A DNA stretch of 54,035 nt. It comes from an uncultured Bacilli bacterium (GTDB taxonomy: Bacteria; Bacillota_I; Bacilli_A; RF39; UBA660). The DNA is taken from contig CANRDN010000013.1 of assembly GCA_947629375.1 (NCBI GenBank), forward strand, positions 1 through 54,035, in the 5' to 3' direction. Positions 24,247-32,119 of this stretch are shown piece after piece. A model generated the notes under the pieces. It saw only the letters and a program-made list of their open reading frames with translations, did no database searches and was not told the DNA's origin. The position numbers and the translations under genes were made by a program. Numbering within the stretch: position 1 is the stretch's first letter; each line of letters begins with the position of its first letter.

Positions 24247-24891
24247 ATGGCAGAACTTAATATTCCGCAGAACTCCGATGCCTCAAAAGTCGGAGAAGCG
24301 GAGAAAAAGGAAAAGAAACGTGCGCCTGTGGTAAAATCGGGTGTTCGACATAAAAAGAAAGGAGTCGGTAACAGGGTAAAAAACGCTCTAACTGCTGATT
24401 CCTCAAGCGATGTGAAGGGTTATGTTATATTTGACGTGGTCCTTCCCTATTTGAAAGATACGTTGTATGATGCTGTCTCTGGTGCGCTCAAGATGGTTTT
24501 GTTTGGCGGAGAACCTAAATCATCAAGACGAACAAGAAGAAGAGACGGTACGAGATCCTATTGGGAGTACAACAACATCTACGCTGATAGGGATGATCGT
24601 GATATGAGAAGACGAGATAGAGATTATGTTCGATACAACAAACGCGCGAACATGGACTTTACGGATTTCGTATTTGACAGTCGTAAGGATGCGGAAGAAG
24701 TACTGGGTTCGTTGTCAGATTTGGTCATAGACGAAGGTTGTGCGTCTGTAGGAGATTTGTACGATCTTGTTGGTGAAGACTACGGATACAACGATGATAA
24801 CTTCGGATGGACTGATCTTTCACGTGCTTATATTTCAAGTACGAGAGATGGATACATTATCAACTTGCCGAGAGCGAAAGGAATTAGGTGA
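24247..24891 (+). CDS. LGW-domain protein with basic linker, paralogue 3
   Basis: A 214-aa protein starting MAELNIPQNSDASKVGEAEK at 24247 (AAAGGATGATATTT before it). It has a Lys-rich N-terminus, a moderately hydrophobic middle (VIFDVVLPYLKDTLYDAVSG), a very Arg/Asp-rich linker (SSRRTRRRDGTRSYW) and the C-terminal domain FDSRKDAEEVLGSLSDLVID, VGDLYDLVGEDYGYNDDNFGW, IINLP. The fusion of the shared domain to a charged linker may bind RNA or a membrane surface; this is inference. Confidence 0.72.
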   Translation: MAELNIPQNSDASKVGEAEKKEKKRAPVVKSGVRHKKKGVGNRVKNALTADSSSDVKGYVIFDVVLPYLKDTLYDAVSGALKMVLFGGEPKSSRRTRRRDGTRSYWEYNNIYADRDDRDMRRRDRDYVRYNKRANMDFTDFVFDSRKDAEEVLGSLSDLVIDEGCASVGDLYDLVGEDYGYNDDNFGWTDLSRAYISSTRDGYIINLPRAKGIR

Positions 24892-25106
24892 TGCGCATGA
24901 CATTCTACATTATGAATTCTCATACAGGAGCATACGTTTGTGATGGATATTTCAGAAGAAAGGGTTTCGATACAACGATCGACGCCAAAGCTTGGATGAA
25001 AGAACGGAGGCTTAATAGGTCAATTTATAAGGTAGGATTCTTTGCACAAAACAAGGAGAACAATGGAATTATATTTAAGCCGGTAGAAGGAGGACTAACA
25101 ATATGA
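24891..25106 (+). CDS. Small soluble protein, unknown
   Basis: A 71-aa protein starting MRMTFYIMNSHTGAYVCDGY, beta-rich at the N-terminus (YFRRKGFDTTIDAKAWMKER looks like a strand-helix pair). The start is uncertain: ATG at 24891 and 24897 and GTG at 24888 are all in frame. It overlaps both neighbours by a few bases, so it is part of a coupled operon. Confidence 0.65.
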   Translation: MRMTFYIMNSHTGAYVCDGYFRRKGFDTTIDAKAWMKERRLNRSIYKVGFFAQNKENNGIIFKPVEGGLTI

Positions 25107-25813
25107 ACACGAATATTGTTATCATAGGAAAGAGTGGTTGCGGTAAGACAGCTGTGATCGATGCACTTGAGGAGGTTTACTATAAGAACGATAAACGCTG
25201 CGACCGTCTTTATCAGTACACGACCAGACCATCGAGAGGAATAATCGACAAGAGTTATATATTCTTAGATGACGAAGAAATGGATGAAATGCTCGAAAAG
25301 TGTAAGAATCCGTATCTTCGTTCGTATGAGGTGTGTCAAAAGGATGGTACAACAGCAACATGGCGATATGCTTTAACGTTGGATGTCTATAAAGTATTGA
25401 AAAATCCTTGCCAATGGGATATTTGCGATTACGTTCTCGATGCCGACCTACTCCTCGCTGAGATGATCGCTAAGACTTGCAAAATCACGGTTGTATATTT
25501 GCGGTCTGATTTCGCGACGAGGTATGAGAGACTTAAAGGTCGTGGTACGGAATGTGATGAGGAGATAGAGAGACGTATGACAGCAGACGATCGTTTGTAT
25601 AACTCTGCTCGTATAGACAGTCTCGCCAAAAACCATAACGTTCACTTTATCGAAATACCAGTCGATGACATCACAGCTGAGAAGGCGGCTGAAATGATAT
25701 TTACGTGCGTTAAGCAGAAAGAGGAGGAGGATTTTAAGCATATCAAACAAAAGGCTATCGACACTGTAAAGGAGTACTGCGAGAGTAAATCTAAGGAGGA
25801 AAACTATGAATAA
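25103..25813 (+). CDS. Guanylate-kinase-like P-loop protein 1
   Basis: A 236-aa protein. Walker A is GKSGCGKT (residues 9-16), followed by YTTRPSR, which matches the GMP-binding turn of guanylate kinases, and the lid-like RLKGRGTECDEEIERR. The hydrophobic strand VLDADLLLAEMI may replace the usual Walker B. It could phosphorylate a (d)NMP or have become a regulatory protein. A charged C-terminal tail (residues 205-236) is extra. It is a tandem paralogue of the next gene and overlaps it by 8 bp. Confidence 0.8.
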   Translation: MNTNIVIIGKSGCGKTAVIDALEEVYYKNDKRCDRLYQYTTRPSRGIIDKSYIFLDDEEMDEMLEKCKNPYLRSYEVCQKDGTTATWRYALTLDVYKVLKNPCQWDICDYVLDADLLLAEMIAKTCKITVVYLRSDFATRYERLKGRGTECDEEIERRMTADDRLYNSARIDSLAKNHNVHFIEIPVDDITAEKAAEMIFTCVKQKEEEDFKHIKQKAIDTVKEYCESKSKEENYE

Positions 25814-26441
25814 TATCGTTATCATTGGAAAGAGCGGCACTGGCAAGTCTGAGGTTATCAAAGCACTGGATAAGGTATATGAAGAGAATCATGAGTCTCT
25901 CGGACACTTTATGCAATACACAACTAAACCTGTCGATGCTGTTAATCGGGAGCTTTTTTGGTATGTTAGTGAAACAGACATGGACAAGTTAAATGAGAAG
26001 TTTAACGTACCCTATTGCCGTAATTTCTATGGTATATCACAAGATGAAAAGGTACACGAGTGGCGATATGCGCTGTTCAAGTCATCTGTGTACATACTTT
26101 CTCATCCTGATTGCTCGCCTGTTGATTATGTTCTCGATGGCGATATAGACCTCGCTGAAATGATCGCAGAAAAGCACAAAATCATCGTTATATATTTGAT
26201 GGCGTCTGAGGCTAAACGGCGTGAAAAGCTCAAGGCTCGTGGAAGGGACTGTGATAAGGAAATCGAGATGCGTATGAAATGTGATGACACAGATTACACT
26301 AAGGATCGTCTTATTGCCCTTTCAGAAAATCCTAACGTAGATTTTATTGCGTTCGCTTCTGCTGCTCTTACACCTGAAGTTTTGGCTAAGCTTATATACA
26401 CATACGTAAAGGCGTCTGATGAAGAGGAGGAGTCAGAATGA
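25806..26441 (+). CDS. Guanylate-kinase-like P-loop protein 2
   Basis: A 211-aa paralogue of the previous protein: Walker A GKSGTGKS (8-15), YTTKPVD in place of YTTRPSR, YVLDGDIDLAEMIAEKHKI and KLKARGRDCDKEIEMR. The Arg of the GMP-binding turn is replaced by Lys-Pro-Val, so substrate or activity probably differs. It is followed by an overlapping gene at 26438. Confidence 0.78.
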   Translation: MNNIVIIGKSGTGKSEVIKALDKVYEENHESLGHFMQYTTKPVDAVNRELFWYVSETDMDKLNEKFNVPYCRNFYGISQDEKVHEWRYALFKSSVYILSHPDCSPVDYVLDGDIDLAEMIAEKHKIIVIYLMASEAKRREKLKARGRDCDKEIEMRMKCDDTDYTKDRLIALSENPNVDFIAFASAALTPEVLAKLIYTYVKASDEEEESE

Positions 26442-27517
26442 TTGTCAACACTGGTTTATATGATATTCATGGTCATGCGATTTGTCGGTTGGATGTTATC
26501 AACTTTGGTCGTAATGTGAGGAGAACGGGTCGAGTGGTTTATAATCCTCGGCTCGCTGCTTTCACTGTTGACACGAGCGAATTTGAGGAAAACAAAGTCA
26601 AAACTATTATATTTCTCTATGATGTGGTTGAGACTGCAGAAGTCATAAAGGATGGACCTGAGTTTGATATTCCGATGTTCGCTTTACAACACGAGCTGGA
26701 AGAAGAAAAGAAGGACTCAGATATGAGTAAAACCACAAACTTAATAAAGAGCCATTCAGGTATAGGAATCAATAGACCCATAATGTGTGAATGCGGTAGA
26801 AAAGCGTTTGGCTTATCGTTACGTGACGTGGCTAAGGCTTTTGATGTTGCACCTAACACAATTCGAAATGTCGAGAATGACGTTTTAGAGGACATGAGAC
26901 ATTATAGAGCCATTAATCTCGATAAGTATGAGGAATATTTGATGGAGTACACTAATTATATTCTCGATACTAATCCGTTGTCTGAGGTTTGGGCGTGCTT
27001 TCTGCCTTGGGTCTTGTATATCGAAAAGACTCTCACTATACCAAGTGCATCTCCTATTCTCAGTCGTGTGTATAAAAAGTATGAGAAAAACAAGAAAAAG
27101 AGTCTGGTTGACTTCGACTTGGAGAATGATATTAGTCTCTGTAGGTTCTTAAAGGCGTATCGTTTGGTATTTGACATGAGCATGTCGGAGTGTGCTGAAC
27201 GTACCGGACTGTCTAAGAACATGATTGTCCATATTGAAAATCAGTCATACAAGAATTACATACCGCGTATGCAGAATAGGGATCGTGAGAGACTTGTGAA
27301 GACTTTAAAGGAGTTCGATGAGTGTATTGCTTCTGGTGAGTCATGTATTGTATTATACGCTCTCTCAGAGGGCGAAGCAGTAGCATTTGATTCAGCAACG
27401 AGAATTCTCAAACGAGATTTATATTTTATGAAAGAGTATGGTACATATCCTACAACCTTTAGCAGAGAATTGTTTTGGAAGCTGGGTTACATGACAAAGG
27501 AGGCTTATCATGAGTAA
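26438..27517 (+). CDS. Putative regulator with two helix-turn-helix motifs
   Basis: A 359-aa protein. Residues 1-90 are beta-rich and unrecognised. Two XRE-like HTH segments follow: LSLRDVAKAFDVAPNTIRNV (about 127-146) and MSMSECAERTGLSKNMIVHI (about 248-267). CECG just before the first may bind metal. A DNA-binding regulator is the best reading; it is the only clear HTH protein of the accessory region and could control its repeated leaders. A possible internal start lies at about 26724 (MSKTTNLIKS). Confidence 0.72.
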   Translation: MIVNTGLYDIHGHAICRLDVINFGRNVRRTGRVVYNPRLAAFTVDTSEFEENKVKTIIFLYDVVETAEVIKDGPEFDIPMFALQHELEEEKKDSDMSKTTNLIKSHSGIGINRPIMCECGRKAFGLSLRDVAKAFDVAPNTIRNVENDVLEDMRHYRAINLDKYEEYLMEYTNYILDTNPLSEVWACFLPWVLYIEKTLTIPSASPILSRVYKKYEKNKKKSLVDFDLENDISLCRFLKAYRLVFDMSMSECAERTGLSKNMIVHIENQSYKNYIPRMQNRDRERLVKTLKEFDECIASGESCIVLYALSEGEAVAFDSATRILKRDLYFMKEYGTYPTTFSRELFWKLGYMTKEAYHE

Positions 27518-27821
27518 AATGACGAAAAAGAAGCTTGGTGTTTGTGCAATTATATTTGTGGTTATGACTATCATGGCTGGTATTGGTGGTCTGATCATGA
27601 GCGATTTGGTTGTGTTTAAGATCATGTTCGTGTGCATTACTTTACCTTGTACGGTCTATTCTGCTCTGATGATATTTGTCATGCCGGTGTCAGAGGGAGA
27701 AATAAGACTCGATGAACAACGTATCATGGTTGATAAGAATATGGAAGATATCAAAGATGGGGAGATTGTTATATTTAGGGTCTTCAAGGCTAAAGAGGAA
27801 GGAAAGGAGGATGCACCATGA
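27510..27821 (+). CDS. Small two-helix membrane protein
   Basis: A 103-aa protein: LGVCAIIFVVMTIMAGIGGL and MFVCITLPCTVYSALMIFVM are membrane helices, with a charged C-terminus. It starts inside the end of the previous gene (GGAGGCTTATC before the ATG) and overlaps the next start by four bases, so it is operon-coupled. Unknown function. Confidence 0.72.
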   Translation: MSKMTKKKLGVCAIIFVVMTIMAGIGGLIMSDLVVFKIMFVCITLPCTVYSALMIFVMPVSEGEIRLDEQRIMVDKNMEDIKDGEIVIFRVFKAKEEGKEDAP

Positions 27822-28174
27822 TTGAAGCTGTTATCGTATGTGCAGCGATGACCTTAGCAGTATCAATACTGTTCTGTTTGATTCAACGAAACCGTGGTCG
27901 AGAGGTTGAAAAGGAGGACTCAAATATGAAAGAGAATAATGAGAGCTTTGACAACAGGGACTACAGCACCCTAATGAAACAGATCGTTCTCGAGGAGCAG
28001 GTTAAGGCTTACAAAGAGGAACGTGAAAAGCTCTTGAATAGGATTAAAGAACTCGAGGAGGAACTTGGTCTTTACAAGAACTTACAAGCGAAAAACGTAT
28101 ATGATCCTGTCAGTGCTATCAACAGTATTGACAAGGAATCTTTGGATGTGTTAAGATGGTCGTGGAATAATTAG
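27818..28174 (+). CDS. Membrane-anchored coiled-coil protein
   Basis: A 118-aa protein: N-terminal helix MIEAVIVCAAMTLAVSILFC, then QRNRGREVEKED and a long coiled coil (IVLEEQVKAYKEEREKLLNR). Layout as in 19608-19823. Ribosome site AAAGGAGG. Unknown function. Confidence 0.72.
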   Translation: MIEAVIVCAAMTLAVSILFCLIQRNRGREVEKEDSNMKENNESFDNRDYSTLMKQIVLEEQVKAYKEEREKLLNRIKELEEELGLYKNLQAKNVYDPVSAINSIDKESLDVLRWSWNN

Positions 28175-28185
28175 GAGGATATTTT

Positions 28186-28473
28186 ATGACAAGAGAAGAA
28201 ATTATCAAGGCTATGGGTGAGTGTATTGATAAATTCTACAAGCTGGAAGACGTGAATAAGGCTCTGTCTCATAAAAACGCTGAGGTCAATCTTCAGGTTA
28301 CGTATCACACACTTAATAGAATCGAGGGTACAAGAAATGTCGAGACTGTTGGTGTGTACGATCGTGATATTTTCACTACTATACAAAACGAGGCACTCTC
28401 AAAAAGGGCTGCCCTGAAAAAGGAACTCGCTGATCTCTGTACAATGTATATTTCAGCGGATGACGACGACTAA
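28186..28473 (+). CDS. Small helical protein with an in-frame tag behind its stop
   Basis: A 95-aa protein starting MTREEIIKAMGECIDKFYKL and ending MYISADDDD followed by TAA. It is helical and soluble, with no known domain. The frame stays open after the TAA for another 20 codons encoding NNGILGMKWGIRKYQETEEE, a copy of the virion tag (see the next entry). Ribosome site TTAGGAGG. Confidence 0.75.
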   Translation: MTREEIIKAMGECIDKFYKLEDVNKALSHKNAEVNLQVTYHTLNRIEGTRNVETVGVYDRDIFTTIQNEALSKRAALKKELADLCTMYISADDDD

Positions 28474-28536
28474 AATAATGGTATTCTTGGTATGAAATGG
28501 GGTATAAGGAAGTATCAGGAGACCGAAGAAGAGTAG
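28474..28536 (+). other. In-frame copy of the virion tag, after a stop codon
   Basis: Twenty sense codons directly after the TAA at 28471-28473, in the same frame, encode GILGMKWGIRKYQ and a short acidic end, then TAG. A 27-nt core is identical to DNA in the tag genes at 52694 and 53887. No suitable start codon precedes it. It is either a read-through extension or a remnant of a fusion lost by a single stop mutation. Confidence 0.7.
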
Positions 28537-28538
28537 TT

Positions 28539-28566
28539 TACGATAAAAACACCGCCTTTAGTGAAG
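28539..28566 (+). promoter_or_regulatory. Promoter-like element 12
   Basis: TACGATAAAAACACCG followed by CCTTTAGTGAAG, right after the tag remnant; then GAGGAGG and the ATG at 28581. Confidence 0.6.
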
Positions 28567-28580
28567 AGGAGGTGTTATTT

Positions 28581-28778
28581 ATGACTAGTGCGTTAACTAT
28601 ATTTGTCGAGGTTATGTTTATATTAGTCATAGTAAAATGCGTGTTTCCGGTTTGTTATAACATATTTGCAGATGTTTGCAATATGATTATATTCTTACTG
28701 AACGCGTTAATACTTGACAGGATAGGCAAACCTTTAGACGAACTATCGAAGATGAAAACTAGGTCTAAAAAGGGCTAA
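28581..28778 (+). CDS. Small membrane protein
   Basis: A 65-aa protein starting MTSALTIFVEVMFILVIVKC at 28581, the ATG behind GAGGAGG. Most of the first 48 residues are hydrophobic (two helices), and the end is basic (MKTRSKKG). An in-frame upstream ATG falls in the tag remnant and is not used. Unknown function. Confidence 0.7.
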   Translation: MTSALTIFVEVMFILVIVKCVFPVCYNIFADVCNMIIFLLNALILDRIGKPLDELSKMKTRSKKG

Positions 28779-28787
28779 AATTCAAAA

Positions 28788-28832
28788 ATAAGAGAGTTGT
28801 GTAAATGAATTGAACACGCTCTCTTACTTTTT
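28788..28832 (+). terminator. Terminator hairpin
   Basis: AAGAGAG (28790-28796) pairs with CTCTCTT (28819-28825), loop ending GAACACG, followed by ACTTTTT. The next ribosome site lies just after it. Confidence 0.75.
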
Positions 28833-28844
28833 AGGAGGATATTT

Positions 28845-29714
28845 ATGATTAATATTGAGTATTTGGAAGTTTCAGGAATAAATGCGGCGTTAAGGGCTAT
28901 GCGAAACCCTCTGAATTCGTGGGGGCATAGCGATACTGGGTACATTAGTCCGTTTGAGCAAGTCAGATTCGGCGAAAATGACCTAAAATTAGCTCAAAAT
29001 CTCGTAAAAAGCGGTGATGATCACTCAAAATTCATGAGATTTATCATTGTTTCGTGTGATATTACGGCTCCAATATACTGGTGGAAGGAATTTGACACGT
29101 ATAAAATCGGAACTGTGCGTCTTTCGTGCTCTACGATGCATAAAATCATGGCGAAAACGTTCGAAATTAACGATTTTTCTCATGATGAGGTGTCCGAAAC
29201 GGGTATTATGTTACTCGAAAAAAACATAGACCGCCTAAATGAGCTTAGAAACGCTTATTTGGGGACTTCAAATATTAAAAAAAGTGATGGAGAGTATCTA
29301 AAATCGCTCTGGTATGAAGTAATTCAGCTTTTGCCGAGCTCATACAACCAAAAAGCTACGGTTCAGATGAGTTATCAGACTTTGAGACATATTTATCTCG
29401 CAAGAAAGAACCATAAGCTTAAGGAATGGAGAAGCTTTTGCAATTGGATTGAGGATTGTCTCCCACTTTCAAAGGAGTTGATATGTTTGGAAGATGATAA
29501 GCATGTACCACTGACGACTGATCATGGTGCAAAGTACAAGTATCAGTGTCAACAATGCAAACAAGTGGTTATATTTAAGGTTGATGATATTCCACCGGTG
29601 ATTGTCAACTATGATGCTAAGGAATGTATGTACACACTTAAATGTCCGTACTGTTCGGATATTATAAAGTGTCGTGAGGTCGATTTAGTAAGGAGGAAAT
29701 TGCGTAATGGTTAA
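28845..29714 (+). CDS. ThyX-like phage protein with C-terminal zinc ribbon
   Basis: A 289-aa protein. Residues 1-205 contain MRNPLNSWGHSDT, GENDLKLAQNLVKSGDDHSK, FMRFIIVSCDITAPIYWWKE and LPSSYNQKATVQMSYQTLRH, a pattern I know from phage proteins usually labelled FAD-dependent thymidylate synthase (ThyX). The classical RHRxxSxNExSxR motif is only loosely matched (YKIGTVRLSCSTMHKI), so activity is doubtful. From about 230 on there is an extra zinc ribbon (CQQC ... CPYC), also found in the next two genes. Role: nucleotide metabolism if active; otherwise unknown. Confidence 0.55.
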   Translation: MINIEYLEVSGINAALRAMRNPLNSWGHSDTGYISPFEQVRFGENDLKLAQNLVKSGDDHSKFMRFIIVSCDITAPIYWWKEFDTYKIGTVRLSCSTMHKIMAKTFEINDFSHDEVSETGIMLLEKNIDRLNELRNAYLGTSNIKKSDGEYLKSLWYEVIQLLPSSYNQKATVQMSYQTLRHIYLARKNHKLKEWRSFCNWIEDCLPLSKELICLEDDKHVPLTTDHGAKYKYQCQQCKQVVIFKVDDIPPVIVNYDAKECMYTLKCPYCSDIIKCREVDLVRRKLRNG

Positions 29715-29928
29715 GATTATCAAAAACCCAGATCACACTAAGTATGTTGAGACTTGTATGAAATGTAACTGTGAGTTTATATTTGACAAGTCTTACATCA
29801 ATTACTTCCCTAAAAAGACTTGGGAAGCCGACCTTTTAGACGCTGGTACAATTGACTGCCCATATTGCGGTTACAATTGGCACGTAAGGATATTTACGCT
29901 TAAGGAATATGAGGAGGATGAACAATGA
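29707..29928 (+). CDS. Small zinc-ribbon protein 1
   Basis: A 73-aa protein starting MVKIIKNPDHTKYVETCMKC. CMKCNCEF and CPYCGYNW give a four-Cys zinc ribbon. It is homologous to the next protein and to the C-terminus of the previous one, so the ribbon was duplicated in place. It overlaps both neighbours. Confidence 0.75.
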   Translation: MVKIIKNPDHTKYVETCMKCNCEFIFDKSYINYFPKKTWEADLLDAGTIDCPYCGYNWHVRIFTLKEYEEDEQ

Positions 29929-30128
29929 TTAAGATTATCAAGAAATCGGAGTTACCGACGTATGTGACAACTTGTCCAAATTGTCTGACTACGTACAGTT
30001 TTCAGGAGTATGACTTTGCAATTGAAGTCGCGGCTAATACAGATGACTTCACCGTTCGCTGTCCTGAATGCTATAAGATGAGTGCTGTTAAGCTTTCGGA
30101 ACTTGTAAAGTTAAAGACATACTGTTAA
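29925..30128 (+). CDS. Small zinc-ribbon protein 2
   Basis: A 67-aa protein starting MIKIIKKSELPTYVTTCPNC, with CPNC and CPEC pairs. It is a tandem paralogue of 29707-29928 and is coupled to it through an ATGA overlap. Probably binds nucleic acid or a protein; no function can be given. Confidence 0.75.
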   Translation: MIKIIKKSELPTYVTTCPNCLTTYSFQEYDFAIEVAANTDDFTVRCPECYKMSAVKLSELVKLKTYC

Positions 30129-30156
30129 TTTATATTTTAGAAAAGGAGAAAATGAT

Positions 30157-31161
30157 ATGAAAGTTTTCAAGAAAATCAAGAATGCGGTTAGTGGTGCCGT
30201 TGTTAAGACCACGACTAAGGTTAAGAAGTATTCGCCTGAGATACTCATGGGTGTGGGTATTGTAACGTTCGGAGCTACGATTTACGCATCGTGTAAGGCT
30301 ACGACTAAGGTGACAACTATCATGAAGGAATATGACGAGCAGATGAATGAGATCAATGTGTCTGCTATCATTAATCCTAATTGCACTGATGGTACTGTTT
30401 ACACTAAGGAAGACGCTGAAAAGGATCGTAAAATTACTAAGGTTCAGACAAGTGTCAAGGTTGGAAAGGCTGTACTTCCGGCTGCTACTCTTGCTGCTAT
30501 AAGCATACTCAGCTTCCTTTGCGCTTTTCGTATCGTGAAGAAAAGATATTTGGTGGCTGTTGCAAGTGGTAAGGTGTTCGAGAGTGCGTATAATACTCTG
30601 GTTAAGAATGTTCGTGCTGAGCTTGGTGATGAGAAAGCAGAGGAACTCATAACCGGTTTGAAGAAAGTCGGTACTGATGAGAATGGGAATGATATTTTCG
30701 AACCTATTGAGGGTAAGGACATGATTAAGGTTACAAGTGTGGCTAATCCTTATGGTGTATATTTTAGCCCTGTCACGTCTGTTTATTGGGATGAGTATTC
30801 AGATATGGCTAATGAGTTCACACTTACATCAACTATGAATACGATGAATGACAGACTTATAACGAATGGATTTGTACTTCTCAGTGATATTTATCGTGAG
30901 TTAGGTTTCGAAGTTACACCTCTATCGACTCGTGTTGGTTGGACATATGGTGAAAAGGCAAGAAAGGCTCGGGAAGATGGTCTGAATCCTGATGAGTATA
31001 TCGACTTCAGAATCAAGAAAATATATTTTGACAGCAAGGAAATGGACAATCCTGAGACTATTCCGGAAGAGCTCAAGGAAACTAATCACTTCACTAAGAA
31101 CACAAGAGTCATCTATTATCTTGACTTTAATGTTGATGGTGAGATGTGGAAGTATCTTTAA
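30157..31161 (+). CDS. DUF6353-like membrane protein, paralogue 4
   Basis: A 334-aa protein with the same layout as 22817: a basic N-terminus, helix ILMGVGIVTFGATIYASCKA, a polar segment, helix LPAATLAAISILSFLCAFRI, then FESAYNTLVKNVRAELGDEK, FVLLSDIYRELGF, TRVGWTYGEKA and a final strand (VIYYLDFNVDG). It is larger than paralogue 1. Ribosome site AAAAGGAG with a TTTATATTTTAG leader. Confidence 0.8.
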   Translation: MKVFKKIKNAVSGAVVKTTTKVKKYSPEILMGVGIVTFGATIYASCKATTKVTTIMKEYDEQMNEINVSAIINPNCTDGTVYTKEDAEKDRKITKVQTSVKVGKAVLPAATLAAISILSFLCAFRIVKKRYLVAVASGKVFESAYNTLVKNVRAELGDEKAEELITGLKKVGTDENGNDIFEPIEGKDMIKVTSVANPYGVYFSPVTSVYWDEYSDMANEFTLTSTMNTMNDRLITNGFVLLSDIYRELGFEVTPLSTRVGWTYGEKARKAREDGLNPDEYIDFRIKKIYFDSKEMDNPETIPEELKETNHFTKNTRVIYYLDFNVDGEMWKYL

Positions 31162-31191
31162 TTTATATTTATCAAAAGGAGGACATTTGAG

Positions 31192-31863
31192 ATGAAAAAT
31201 GTACTTATATTTTTAGCTGGTGGTCTTGTTGGAGCGGGCATTTCGTACTACTTCACTAAGAGGAAGATCGAGATGCGTTGTCAGGAAGACATTAATGATA
31301 TGAAAGAAGAACTCATCAAGGAACGTGGTAAGTTTTTGGATGATGTTGAAGAGGATGAATCGAAAGAAGAGAAGTGTTCAGAGACTAAGGATGCTGATGA
31401 AGAGCTCGATACAACCATTTACAACATCAACATGGATGAGATGAACGCTCTCAAGAGCAACTTTAATGCTGTTCTTACGGCTAAAGACGCTGAGAAGTAC
31501 ATGGATAAACACGGCATTGACTACTCAAAGATCAGCAAAAAGAGGTCTGATGATAAGAATTCGTCGGATAAAAAGGATATTTTTAAGGAGGATAAGGCTA
31601 TGGAAAACATCGAGATAGAGGCTAAGGAGTTCAATAGGCTCAAGGAAGAGGCTGAAAACGGCGAAAATGACTATATTGTCATGAGTGTTTTGTACGATTT
31701 TGACAATGATAAGGTGTATGCGGAGAACGGATACGAGATAAATAAGGATCTTATCGGTACCAAAATTTTGGATTCGATGGAAGAGAACTGCGAAGAGGGT
31801 GATTTTATCTACGTCAAAAACGAGAAAGATGGGTATATTTTCGAGGTTTGTTTCAGTGAATGA
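31192..31863 (+). CDS. Membrane-anchored acidic protein
   Basis: A 223-aa protein: MKNVLIFLAGGLVGAGISYY membrane helix, then a highly charged, Lys/Glu/Asp-rich region and a folded C-terminal part (NDYIVMSVLYDFDNDKVYAE, LDSMEENCEEGDFIYVKN). There is an internal AAGGAGGATAAGGCT followed by ATG (about 31600, MENIEIEAKE) that could start the C-terminal part alone. Last gene before the origin-like region. Confidence 0.72.
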   Translation: MKNVLIFLAGGLVGAGISYYFTKRKIEMRCQEDINDMKEELIKERGKFLDDVEEDESKEEKCSETKDADEELDTTIYNINMDEMNALKSNFNAVLTAKDAEKYMDKHGIDYSKISKKRSDDKNSSDKKDIFKEDKAMENIEIEAKEFNRLKEEAENGENDYIVMSVLYDFDNDKVYAENGYEINKDLIGTKILDSMEENCEEGDFIYVKNEKDGYIFEVCFSE

Positions 31864-31877
31864 GGGTAAAAACACCT

Positions 31878-31923
31878 AAAAATACTAATTTTATTTTTCA
31901 TTTTTTATAAAATTGGTATTTTT
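31878..31923 (+). terminator. AT-rich inverted repeat, terminator or origin hairpin
   Basis: Two 17-nt arms (31878-31894 and 31907-31923) match at 16 positions, the other being a G-T pair. The right arm ends in five T. It may terminate the accessory operon and also act as a single-strand origin structure. Confidence 0.65.
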
Positions 31924-32004
31924 CAAGAATCGAGAAAATGGCTATTTTTCGGGCTTTTTTGACCCTTATATATCTATAAATACTAATAATACTAATAATA
32001 CTAT

Positions 32005-32037
<33 letters not shown>

Positions 32038-32119
32038 TATATATAATATGAAAAATTTTTTTGGTATTGCAAAAATAATACACTTTTCTCGATATTTTTA
32101 TAGAAAGGAGTGATGAAGA

